Shown here in pieces: positions 39,801 to 50,380 of a DNA stretch of 64,000 nucleotides (its first letter is position 1; every line of letters starts with the position of its first letter). Position numbers and translations under genes: made by a program. Below the pieces are notes generated by a model that was given only the letters and a program-made list of their open reading frames with translations, made no database searches and was not told the DNA's origin. Source of the DNA: Psoroptes ovis (taxonomy: Eukaryota; Arthropoda; Arachnida; Sarcoptiformes; Psoroptidae); contig PQWQ01000002.1 in the NCBI GenBank assembly GCA_002943765.1, positions 2,356,001 to 2,420,000 of the forward strand. The letters are read 5' to 3'.

Positions 39801-42524
39801 ATATATAATGGAAATTATATTTTCATTATTATTATTCTACAATTGAACTTTTACAAAAGCAGAAGCAATCATCGGGTATAATTTTTTTCATTTTTGAAAT
39901 GATAAAAAAACAGGGTGCGGTGTAAATTTTCGGGCGCCATCGAATACATTAGATTGGAACAAAATAGAGATGAGATGATGATGATACTTTGCTTACAAAC
40001 AAAACTCATTCAAACAAACAAACAAACTGAATTGAAAGAAAAATGTAACAAAACAAATGATCATTATAATCAAACGACGACTGGATTTGAATTGAATGGA
40101 AAGATTCAAGAAACACGGGCGGACACAAACACATACAGACAACAAAACATCCTAAATAATAAATGATAATAATAATAGTCATAAACATATGATATCAATC
40201 ATTTAAACACACACATACACAAACACACTTGATTATTTATGGTTAAATTGAAAGTAAAAATAGACGGCTAGTTATATGTAAATAAATAAATAAATTAATA
40301 ATAATAATAATATATTTATTTAATGGTGCACTGCTAGGGCAAATAAATAAATTGAAAATTACTTACCATCTTCTAATGATGAAATCACCCAAAAATCGAT
40401 AGTTTTATCTTTACCCAATTGTTCATAATCCCATGGTTCTTTTACTTTAACCGCACCATTAGGATCGATAGTTACCCATTTGTTCGGTGTTTCTAGTCGA
40501 AATTTTTCATTTGGCATACGACGATCTAATTGAAATACAACCATACCCGGTGTTGCACCATCTGATTCTTTAAATTCATATGTTTTTGTATGTCTTATTT
40601 CACGTTTTGCACGTGCACGTGCCACTGTCAATAATTCATTATTGTTATCAATGATATCATTATCATAATTATCGTCATCATCATCTTCGTCATCATTATC
40701 ATCATCAACATCAATCGATTGTTTGTAATCATTTTTTTCATTGCTAAAAGATTCATTATCATTGATTTCACTGATATCATCATTATCTTCATTTTTGTTG
40801 TCATTCTTCTCATTGATGTATGTATCTTCGCGATAAATTTCAACAATAATCGGTATGGGATTTGATGAACGACGTTCATGTATTGGGCGTCGATCATCGG
40901 TTGCATATACTTCGAATTCAAATCGTTTCGGTATTTGTTGAGAATGTTTAATTAGCATTAATTGTCCAGTTTTAGGTATGATAACGAAATTTGGATGGCG
41001 TTCAGTCAAATGATAAATAACAGAATCTTGCTCGTCGAGATCATTTGCTGTAACATTACCGATAATTGTATATAATGGTGTATCATGAGAAATATAAAAT
41101 TCATACAATGAACGTTCGAATATTGGTGAATTATCATTTTCATCTTCAATCATAATACGTAATGGTATTTGAGCGAAAAAATTATTATCGATTGAACGTG
41201 CCAATAATATATAATCATAATAGGATTTCAATTCACGATCTAGTTTTCTTGTCGATATAATAGATATTGTTGTCTGATTTACTAAACGAAAAGATGACTC
41301 TTGCTGTTGTTGATTATTAATTATATGTAAATTTTTATTATTGTTGTTAATGATATCATCATGATCATTTTCAATCAATGCAAACAAAACAATGGTATTA
41401 CTATCATTGATGAAATCATCACCATCGATTAGGCGTAAAGTTTCTAAACCTTCAACAATAGTTGATTTTGGTCGATTTTCATGAATATGACCAATAGCCG
41501 ATGGTTGATTGAAACGTATTTTACTAACACGCGTATTATTGTAAACATTTATGCGAAAAACACGATCACGTACATAAAATGGTGCAGCATCTTCACGTAC
41601 GGCTAGAAATACAGGTTTATTGATTAAATCAGTCAAATCTCTTGTTGTCATTAATAATCCATCCGATAATAAAGTGAAATGTGATCGAAATGATTGTTTT
41701 GTCGATAATGATGAATGATCGTTTTCAGAATCTGATGATGATACCATTTCATAAATATGTCTTTCGAGATTTTCGGTATCAGATGCAAATATTGATATAA
41801 GATTTAGATCGGTGTCGGATTCAGCTAATAACCGAAATCTTGGCTCGATATGTGGTTCGATTGTTGTTGCTGATTTATGATTTCTTCTTTTACCATCATC
41901 ACTATTCATATTATCATCATCCGATAATGATAATGATACATCATTCAATGGTTTCGATGTTAGCTTTAACCTTAATACTTCATAACCAATATATGCATCA
42001 TGTGGCACGGCAACTATTTCTTCAGCCATGCCTTGATCAACATGATAATTATTCGATATAATATTATCATCTAAGAATGATGATGATGATGATGATAATT
42101 GATGATTATTATTATGATTCGATATAACAATTTTGAATTGATTTATGATAATAATCAATATAAATATCAAAATGTATGACATATTTGATTTTATTTTAGT
42201 AATATTTTTATTTTTATCGTCATTATTGAATAATAATGAATTTTCATATGAAAATTGTTGTGTTTGATTCATAATTTTCAATGTTGTTGTTGTTGTTGTT
42301 ATTCTATGTTTTTGCTTTTTTATATTACAATTATTATTATTATTATTATCACCATTCATATCTAATGATGTTAATGATGATGATGGTGATTTAACCATTT
42401 TATGGTTTCGTGTTATTTGATCATTATTATTATTGTTGTTGTTGTAGTTGTCATTATTTTGATAATGATGTTTTCTATGATGAGTAATCATAGAATTTAA
42501 TGATTTAACATTGGGTGGATCCAT
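27545..42524 (-). CDS. CadN: Neural (N-type) cadherin, CadN orthologue
   Basis: Classical arthropod N-cadherin: calcium-dependent homophilic adhesion, linked to actin through catenins, with roles in axon guidance and synaptic targeting in insects. Exons right to left: 40367-42524, 35535-37171, 34481-35477, 34265-34408, 34088-34203, one of 33714-33878 or 33315-33479, 29402-33146, 29157-29337, one of 28738-28982 or 28244-28506, 27868-28098, 27545-27804. All joins keep frame: 9879 or 9897 nt, 3292 or 3298 residues, against about 3100 in Drosophila. The product has an N-terminal prodomain, about 16 DxND-type inter-repeat motifs, an EGF / laminin-G / EGF / laminin-G / EGF region, one membrane span and a catenin-binding tail. 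Similarity to Drosophila CadN is dense throughout, for example in KTIDFWVI, ENGTADM and NYAYEGCGSTAGSLSSL. Start uncertain: ATG at 42524 is used here, but the internal Met at 42182 begins a good signal peptide. Confidence 0.93.
27868..28098 (-). CDS. CadN: CadN exon: end of membrane span and juxtamembrane tail
   Basis: Phase 1 at both ends. It begins by completing an Ile codon and continues LIAAFLIYKRSKR, the cytoplasmic end of the transmembrane helix with its basic stop-transfer. DDDVRENIISYDDEGGGEDD follows, the p120-catenin-type juxtamembrane motif, nearly identical to insect CadN. Both upstream alternative exons splice to it in the same frame. Confidence 0.9.
28244..28506 (-). CDS. CadN: CadN alternative EGF + transmembrane exon A (proximal)
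   Basis: 263 bp, enters in phase 2 and leaves in phase 1 (acceptor TTGATTTTAG, donor TCA-A|GTAAGA). It codes CPTGFQMTP, an EGF-like module with NECEWHPCGRGGVCYN, a short extra cysteine cluster and the first half of the membrane helix, DALLIILLCVIFYS, which continues into LIAAFLIYKR of the next exon. It is homologous in layout and phase to exon B at 28738-28982, so the two are alternatives. It corresponds to the exon-18 position of Drosophila CadN. Confidence 0.85.
28738..28982 (-). CDS. CadN: CadN alternative EGF + transmembrane exon B (distal)
   Basis: 245 bp, phase 2 to phase 1. The acceptor is TTTAATCTAAAG; the donor ATT-A|GTATGT is the only one matching the phase needed by the next exon. 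It codes CPLGFRSTGDGKNC, an EGF-like module with NPCLNGGTCMNLPEG and helix start SALIIILILAFNFI, which joins LIAAFLIYKR in frame. The open frame runs on past the donor, so the exon end is set by phase and consensus, not by a stop. Six residues shorter than exon A. Confidence 0.82.
29157..29337 (-). CDS. CadN: CadN exon: end of laminin-G 2 and start of EGF
   Basis: Enters in phase 1 after EG and continues CMADIRLDGRQLP, the closing cysteine strand of a laminin-G domain. It then reads CPSNNPCEGIHCNHPFECIDLWNLHEC and ends AG|GTATGT in phase 2. It therefore gives Arg with exon B or Ser with exon A at the junction. Confidence 0.9.
29402..33146 (-). CDS. CadN: CadN large exon: last five cadherin repeats, EGF, laminin-G
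   Basis: 3745 bp, phase 0 to phase 1, coding about residues 1740-2987. Inter-repeat motifs are DINDNAPFF, DINDMPPEF, DINDNKPEF, DVNDNAPRF and a final degenerate DINDN. After these come the extracellular non-repeat region (ending near CTCGPRDF), EGF CLNGGRCTDSLVG, laminin-G 1 (WAWYPPLQVC onward), a second EGF (CANGECMASF, CEPGWTGPNC) and most of laminin-G 2. Many separate insect exons are fused here. Confidence 0.93.
33315..33479 (-). CDS. CadN: CadN alternative extracellular exon a (proximal)
   Basis: 165 bp, phase 0 at both ends (acceptor CCGAATAG, donor CTG-AAG|GTATAC). Codes 55 residues beginning YNLTLVASD and ending LPKMILK. Shares 31 of 55 positions with exon b at 33714-33878. Its inter-repeat motif reads DINDLPP. 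Equivalent to one of the Drosophila CadN exon-13 alternatives. Confidence 0.87.
33714..33878 (-). CDS. CadN: CadN alternative extracellular exon b (distal)
   Basis: 165 bp, phase 0 at both ends (acceptor TATCATAG, donor TTA-CAG|GTTAAT). Codes 55 residues beginning YKLRLVASD and ending LPKRVLQ, with canonical motif DVNDNPP. This version is the closer to the commonly listed Drosophila isoform. Confidence 0.87.
34088..34203 (-). CDS. CadN: CadN short exon upstream of the alternative pair
   Basis: 116 bp, phase 1 to phase 0, coding SKIRYEITRGNHGG to DYESRKE. Its donor, GAG|GTTTGC, departs from the GTRAGT consensus, which fits a regulated choice of the next exon (inference). Confidence 0.88.
34265..34408 (-). 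CDS. CadN: CadN exon with DKNDNPPYF motif
   Basis: 144 bp, phase 1 to phase 1. Codes TKYIRIAIGDKNDNPPYF and the following strand to TVTAKDKDE. Flanked by 61- and 72-bp introns. Confidence 0.9.
34481..35477 (-). CDS. CadN: CadN exon: three cadherin repeats
   Basis: 997 bp, phase 0 to phase 1. Begins VEITDINDNPPLF and contains RANNPPIW and DVNDEIPLF. Ends NYG at donor TATG|GTAATT. Confidence 0.92.
35535..37171 (-). CDS. CadN: CadN exon: four to five cadherin repeats
   Basis: 1637 bp, phase 1 to phase 0. Begins DKDDIVRQRIII and contains DVNDEKPYF, GGKRAPQFYMP, DVNDNAPRF, NKNDEVPKF and DVNDNKPVF. Ends CSFK|GTATGT, joining VEITDINDN as in insect CadN. Confidence 0.92.
37172..40366 (-). other. 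CadN first coding intron, 3195 bp
   Basis: By far the largest intron inside the coding part of CadN; all others are 57-234 bp. I found no exon in it. It is AT-rich, with hairpins and microsatellites. It is a reasonable place for an intronic enhancer or an unseen small exon, but nothing in the sequence demonstrates either. Confidence 0.6.
40367..42524 (-). CDS. CadN: CadN first coding exon: signal, prodomain, first repeats, cleavage site
   Basis: 2158 bp to donor GATG|GTAAGT (phase 1). From ATG 42524 there are about 114 low-complexity residues before Met at 42182, which starts MSYILIFILIIIINQFKIVIS, an ideal signal peptide. Translation may therefore really start there, or the longer N-terminus acts as an anchor. 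The exon then codes Asn/Ser-rich sequence, two to three diverged cadherin repeats (one motif EDENDNSPIF), a strongly acidic spacer, a furin-type RARAKR site (codons near 40602-40619) and conserved YEFKESDGATPG to TIDFWVI. Confidence 0.88.
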
Positions 42525-45500
42525 ACTGTTTTTTCGTTGATGTATTGATGTTTGATGGAAATTAAAAAACAAAATCAAACTTGATTTATCTTCAAATAAA
42601 TTTGGATGATTTTCAATTTGAAAAAATTATGAAATTTCATTTAAGCCAAAATTGAATGTGTATTGATAGCATTTTCGCTGAATATTTACTGGCGCCAAAT
42701 GTATACTACCAAGTTAGTTGCCTATTGAAAATAGAAAAAATTGAAATAAAAAATTAAATTTTTGCTAATTTTTCATTGAAATCGTAAACTTTCATCATCA
42801 TCATCAATATTAATCCTACAAAGAGGTTGATAAATTGATTTTCATGTTCATAAATGTCATCAAATCATATTCAATATATATTCGAATGCAATTTCATAGT
42901 TAATTGAAAAAAAAAAATCCATATATCTATCTGAGTGTTCAAGACCTTTGAATTCATTCAAGATTCATGGTGCACAGGAATGAAATGAAAACACCTACGA
43001 ATGCTTGAAATTAATATTTGAAAAATGTCAAGAAAATTTTTATTTAATTCGATTCAATTCAATTCTATTTTTATCATTTTTCAAATAAAAAAACTTTGAT
43101 TATATTCGATTATATGCGTAGGCAGATAGTGTTGTTATCAATTTTATTATTATTATTATTATCATTATTTAATCAATATGAATAAAATACCAACAGCTGC
43201 AAACCCAGCAACACAATATCATTGTGATTGTGTGTTGACACTTTAAGATTTGAAACCATATAAATTGAATTGAACAAATAGTTAAATTCAAATGATAAAA
43301 TATAATAATGAGAAAATTAGTTAAAATATCAAAGTTGAATCTTGAATATGAAATTCTTTTTTTTTTTTCATTATTATTTATTCAATAAATTTGGACAATT
43401 TTGACAATGATATTTGATTTCATTTTTCATTTTTTCGATAAAAATTCCAATTATAATGATAATAACATTATTCAATCTTAAAAAGTATTTATAGGAATAT
43501 AATATTGATTTATTACGTTCAATTTATATGTTAATTTATTATCATTATATTATATTTGTAATGGGCATTATTATCATAATAATAATCATTTCAGGTAAAA
43601 AATAAAAGTAAAAAGTGAAAAAAAAATGAATTAAATATCAATTTTTTTTTTTCACGAAGAAATCCATTACAATTTCAAATTTCACTCGCTGCTTATCTTG
43701 TACAATCTTGTAAATCATTACAATCATTTAGCTTTTTTTTGAAATGTCAATCAATCAAACAATAAATAATTTTTTCCTAATGTTAATAAATGACAAAATA
43801 CATGCATTACAATTACATATGAAATGAATGCAAATGGCATGAATATGTATTAATCAATTAATCAATCAAAATGTAAATGACCAACAAGATACAGAAAAAA
43901 AAGAAATCAGAGATAGGCATAATAATAATAAATGACAACAATCAATGTAGGAATGGCAGAAAAAGAAAAACATCAAAAAAACATTCTTATTTAATCTAAT
44001 ACGATTATCATTTTTTTTCGATTTTACTTCGATTTATTTGTGTTTAGATACAAATAATAGTACAAGTTGAAGATTTATCCATAAAATTTTACATTTCAAT
44101 TTACTTTGAGAGCATTTTCAATCCAATATCAAACAATAAACAATCATTCAACAAACAAATGATAAATCGAAACACTTGTCAAAGTATCTTCAAAATGTTT
44201 TCCGAAGAAACATTGACCACTAACTCAAACAAACAGACAATGACAAACTTGTCAATCAACCAAATATGATTATAAATAAAATCAATAATCATGTTTTTCA
44301 ATTCAATACAGAACACCAAATCCAAGATGTTATAGAGGGAAAAAAATTGCACAATTGTGCGAGAGATCAATGAAATTTCAATGATCAAAACCTCAATACC
44401 TTCTTGATGGAAGGGAAAACTCAAATTTCTGAGAAATCACATTTTTCTGAATCATCATAGAGAGAAAAAGCCAGCGATTCTAGCATCCATTGTTCAAACA
44501 ATGAAATTGAATTAATTGCGTCCAAAGACTAATGAATTAAAGAAAAAATTGCCTAAAATATTTTTTTTTGTTCTTCTAACTCTTATCCAATTTTTTTTAT
44601 GGTCATTGGTCAGAGAAATAACAACAAAACGATAATGAATTTGTATATGTGAATACACAAATATATATTGAACTAAATTGTTCAAAAAAAAAGAATGATA
44701 AAAATAAAAGACAATTTTCTTTACATTTTACAAATGATAAACAATGCAATTGTCGCTATTTAAAAAACATAATTGCTGATTGTTAGTTTAATTTTTTGAG
44801 TCTGAAATAAAATTTCATTCCATCATCATAGTACCTAATTCTATACAATCATCAAAACGAAATGATGAAAATGATATCAAATTTAGAATAGTAATGACAC
44901 TAAATAATAAAGATAATAAATAAAACTAATGATGATCATTCACCTAGCAAACATTATAAGCACAAATAAACCAAAAAAATAAAAATAAAATGATGACAAT
45001 TATATCGTTTGTGGTCCAACAAAGAAAACAGAATTGAAAAAGAACCGGTTATGTTTTTGTTTATTTGTTCGTTTGTTTGTTAGGTTGTCATAGTCCTTGT
45101 TGTTGTTGATGTCAAAATTTTGAGAGAAAAACATAAAAATTCAAACAAAGGAAGCTATTTTTTTTCTTCAAAATAAAATTTAATGTTGATGTGATTAAGG
45201 TAAGAAAATAAATGAAAAAAAAATCAGGTTTTCCACACACTATTTAACAAGTTAGTCCATCACACAAGAGATGCAACAACAACACAATGGCAGCCAGCCA
45301 GCAGCTTTTAAACCATTTATTTATTTTTTCATTTCAAAACTTAATAATTATTATTATCTTTGAAATGAATGAATATAAACCTTTAACCTGTGTTTAAGAA
45401 AAAGCTAAAGGAAAAGGGGAAAAATCTAAAGGAAAAACAAACACCTGTGGCTAGATAGTTACCTGGTGTCCATTATTTATTTTTTATTTTTGTCTGTTTA

Positions 45501-45603
45501 TTTATTCATTTTATTTTATTTTTATTTGTACAAATATCAACATTTAATCGATATCGTCATTATCATTATTATTATTATCATCATCGTTATCATCAATCAG
45601 TCA

Positions 45604-45622
45604 TTCGTTCGTTCGTTCGTTC
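45604..45622. repeat. (GTTC)n tetranucleotide repeat
   Basis: Four to five TTCG/GTTC units inside a longer ATTC/ATCC-type tract; non-coding. Confidence 0.85.
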
Positions 45623-48539
45623 ATCCATTCATTCATCACCATTCATTTCATAGAAATTTTTTGGAGCATATTCATCTGGCGATAAATGGCAAATGAATAA
45701 AGAATGATATCACATCATCATACACACTTATAATGATGATAATGGATGGATTCGATTTATGGAAAAAAAATCAAAATCATTTGAAAATGAAAGAAAAATC
45801 TTGAATTCAGAGAGATGGCTTATGATGATGGTCTGCTGGCATATTCATGCGATCATTCATCAATGTGTGCACCATTGAATTTTTTGAAGAAATTTTAAAT
45901 TTTTAAAACATTCTAACAAACCAAACAAATAAAAGGAAAGAAATGAAAATCAAAGAAATGATTTTCATTGCAAAGCGATGGAGGCTGATATTTTGTAAAT
46001 AATAATAAACGAAGATCATCTATCAAGCATCAATCATAATCAGCTGCTTTGAAACTTTTTTTTTCAAAAAAAAAATTAACTTGGAAAAATAAAAAATTGA
46101 ATAAAGGATTCAATGCACAGACATTAATACTCTGATAACTTAGAAGAAGAAGATGAAGAAAAGAATTAAATTTAAATTTTCTTTGATCTTCTATTTTTTT
46201 GATTTCAAAAGTAATCTATTAAATTTGAATAAAGGGAAAAATTTGAAATTGAAAAATTGAAATTCAAATTCAAAATAAAAAACTTTTATTTGTATTTGAT
46301 TGATTGAGAAAATAATACGAGAAAACAAAAAATAATGAATTTTTTGTCGCGTCAAAGTATATTTTATTCTATGAAATTTCTTATTTAATTTAAAATTTCA
46401 ACTATAACTCAGCAAACACCATCGAAATGCACTGGCAAAACAATGCGTATCACGAATCAATGACGCAGTGATGCACTGACTTATGCACTTAAACATGGTC
46501 AAAATTCACGCGCCGAAACGTATTAAAACGTTGTCAAGGTTCAAATTTAAATTAAGCAAAGGCTTAAATTTTATTGAAAATTTTTGAAAAACATTTTTGA
46601 AAAAGTAAGATGATTTTAAACTAACAACAATGTCAAATGGAAAATCATAAGATCATTTGATTATTTTTAATGATGTTTTACTTGAACATTAGTAGAAAGG
46701 AAAAAATAAATAAATGGTTAATGTAACAATGATATATTTATCATTTTTTGGCCATTTTTTATTATTATTCGAAATAGATTTCGACATTGATATGAATATT
46801 TTCCATTGAATTCATGATAAAATTTGAATAAAAAAATTCACTTATCATTTGACGATCAAACAACAACAACAACAACAACACATAATCGAGATGATGATTT
46901 TTTACTTGTGAATTTTTCAAAAAAAAAAAAAAAAAAAAAATTTAAAGAAATAAATAAATAAAAGGTATTAATCATATGAGTTTACTCGACTTCATAACAT
47001 AGCAATAACATTATTCATATGCAGGATGTGATTCATATCATTTTTAAATGGAATTTTCGAGGGTTTTTTTTACGATTTCTTAGAATTTCTTTTGACAAAA
47101 TCGAAAAAAATTCGTGAAAATTTTTCATGAAAATACATTTATTCAAATACTACACATGTCTATAATATTTGTAGCTTGAATCATCATCATTATCATGATT
47201 TTCCATTATTATTATCATTAAAAAATGTGCGTATTAATGAATAATTAATTATTTGCTATTCAAATTCATTGAACAATGAATGTTTAATTAAAATTTATAT
47301 TTCAAAAAATGTGAAATTTTTCGGAGTAGAAAAAACATCTTTGCATTGTTTTAATGGAAATTTTGTTATTTCATTTCGTTTGATCATGTAATCATACACG
47401 CATTAATACAAACATAAAAATCGCAACAAATCACATTGTACATTTTTGTTATAATTATTAAACATTAATAAAAACTAAAATCATAATTAATCAAATAATC
47501 ATGATGATTATATTAATCATAATAACATATAAATTCATTAATTATTATATTATTTAAATCATTCATTCAAACATTCATTTATTCATTTGTTAATTTAATT
47601 CATTAACATTGTATAACAACATAGTATTATGAATATTATAATTCTCACACTCATATAGTCAACAATGATTACATATTTTTTTCAAAAACATTTGAAACTA
47701 TGAAAAACAAAAGAAACTAATGAACGATGAATTCATTATTTTCGATTTTCATGTTCACATTTAAAAAAAAAAATTGTATTTGCTCGCCATTTGTTTGTTT
47801 TGTTGTAAATAAATGCATCTTTACAATACAATGTACACTTGCAAACGAAGTGCCTTCACTGCTCTTGATGTGAATTATCATCCAAAGCAGAAAAAAAAAC
47901 AAAACATGGACACAATTTTCGAAGGAAGAAATTATCAATGGACTAATGATAATAATGATAATTTTTGATATAATAATTTTTACAGTAATGGAAAAATATA
48001 TATCACTCAGTCTGAGTGTATTTTTCACATGGAATTTTTATCCATTTTATTTTATTCATGAATATTCATGTTTGAATATTCATATTTTGAAAAAAATATA
48101 AATAATAATCTTGTGGGAATTGAAGAAATTAAAGAAGAGAAATGCTGAGATTATGTCTTCAACAAAAAAAAGGAAAAATTCTCATGGATGTTTATTCTCA
48201 AATGTCTTTTATGGAAAATAAATAAATTCAAATTTCTTATGCAATAGCGAAATCCGTTATTAAAGCGGGACAACAACGAAATAAAAAATTGAAAAATTAT
48301 CTTTGAAAATAATCTTGACAATTAACCACCAGCGTGAACAGAGAATAAATTATCAAAATGCAAAAGCAAAATATGCATGAAAAGCAAATAAAATACAAAA
48401 TATACGTACACATTTTAATCTTTGAAATATCTTGATCGATAAATACAGGACAAACACATGTGAATCATAAATGAAATCTTGTGTAATAAATGAATAAAGC
48501 TTTGAATATTAATAATAATCGTAGTCAAAGAGTTGAATT

Positions 48540-48566
48540 GGGCTGTCCAAAAAGTTTGTGGACATT
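48540..48566 (+). mobile_element. Mariner-like terminal motif, solitary
   Basis: GGGCTGTCCAAAAAGTTTGTGG resembles the outer end of mariner-family elements and matches the foldback end at 50301 at most positions (GG-TGTCCAA-AAGTTT-TG). No facing terminus or transposase was found nearby, so it is at most a relic. Confidence 0.3.
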
Positions 48567-50298
48567 TGATAGTTTAAATCATTCGAAATTTTTGCAAAAA
48601 ATCCGCAAGAACTTTCTGTACAACCGAAAATATCTTCTCACTCAAGATGTAGTCAAGTTCTTTTTTTTTGTTTCAAATTATAAACTAAGATAAATTGCTA
48701 ATAATATACTTCAGAAGAAACGAAAAACCAAAAATCAAAACAATGAAACAAAATATCAATCATTTCAAGGATGAATTGTGTTGTTTAATTATCATTTACA
48801 TAAGAAAATTACCAACAAACGAACACACACACTGACACCACAAAACCAAAATGAAAATTTCACTTGAATCAACAATCACATATGAGAAGAAATTCATTCA
48901 AAAAAAAACCATTCATAAACAATTATGCATTCAATTCTAAGAGATATTCTTTTGCATACACATTGGCAAAACCATATAAATGATAGAAATATACCGAAAA
49001 CACTAAACATCATCGACACCAACTCACAGACACACTAAACATTATCATTGATATCATCGTGGAATGATAAAATTATTATCATCAAAAATGAATGAAATTG
49101 CATTGCATTTGAATGACAATATTTACGGATGAACATGTTGTAGTTACTATTTATTTATTTATTTATTCATTAATTCATTTATTTACTCATTTATTCATTA
49201 AATTTATTCAATTTTCATTCAAACATTCATTCATTTATTCATTCAATTATCATCATCAATAAAAAAAGCGCGAGAAAAGATGGAAAAAAAACAACTGACA
49301 TAAACAATAAAATCATCATCATCAACATTGAAATGGAGAAATGTATACATGGTTGTATATGAATTTAATTGAATAATATACATTTGATGGAAATTGAAAA
49401 ACATAACAGAACATCATCATATTTAAATGAATAAAATGAATGAATGAAATGAGCGAATAATTGAATGAATGAATCATCGAATAAAGCATCAAATAACATT
49501 TCAAATGAATGAATATTCGATATGAAATACATTGAAATACACTTGTGATGATGTTGATGATCCTTCGAAAAAGAATGAAGATTCACATGAATTTTTAAAC
49601 ATCAAAAAATGAATAAAATAATATAAATAAATAAATTTCCGTTTAGTAATATATAACGAATGAATGAATAATAATAACAAGTTGACAACTTGAATGTATA
49701 CTTATGATAATGATAATAATAATAAATAAATGGATAGATAGATAAATAAATGAATGAATAAATAATAAATGATGCTAACTAACTAAACTAAACGAACGAA
49801 CGATGTGAATGTTTTCATACTCAAAATACGTTTGCATAGATGAAATATGCTGCTGTTGTTTTGAATATGAGCACAAATAATGTTTGATAATGGTTCAAAT
49901 ATTTGAAAATGTCATTTTCAATTGTCACTGGTCACTAAAATATTTGCTTAGAATTTTGACATTGAAAATTAACCGGATTGTCACTGACCAATTGAATTGC
50001 ATTTAATGATGTATATTAATTTATATCCATCAATGATTGAAAATTAATGTTTTCAATATTTTTTTACCGAAAATTTTTCCATTTAAAAATATAGAAAAAA
50101 CATCATAATTAATGATCGAAAATTGAAAATAATATTGATTACAGAAATCTATTTCAAATAAAAATATCACATCGACATTAATATATTTCAATGTAAATAT
50201 GTTGAATTAATTTGTGAAATGAAAATAAACAAAAATAAATATCAAATAACATGAAATGGTAACAAATATAAATAAAAATATCCTACATTTGAAAATAT

Positions 50299-50380
50299 TT
50301 AGGTTGTCCAATAAGTTTATGCCGATTTTCAATGGGAATTTCCATTGATTTACTATGAATAAACCAATTGGACAATCATA
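50299..50380. mobile_element. Mariner-like foldback element, about 82 bp
   Basis: The left end (50299-50323, starting TTAGGTTGTCCAATAAG) faces a right end (50357-50380) whose complement reads TATGATTGTCCAATTGG. The two share TTGTCCAAT and GTTTAT blocks. The centre contains a perfect CAATGG / CCATTG inverted pair, so the whole unit folds back on itself. Best read as a mariner-derived miniature element. A hairpin RNA precursor is the alternative because the size and near-full pairing also fit one. Confidence 0.4.

Noticed and set aside
40628..40921. Met/Ile-rich frame (-) inside CadN exon 1
   Set aside because: Frame-shifted reading of the acidic repeat region.
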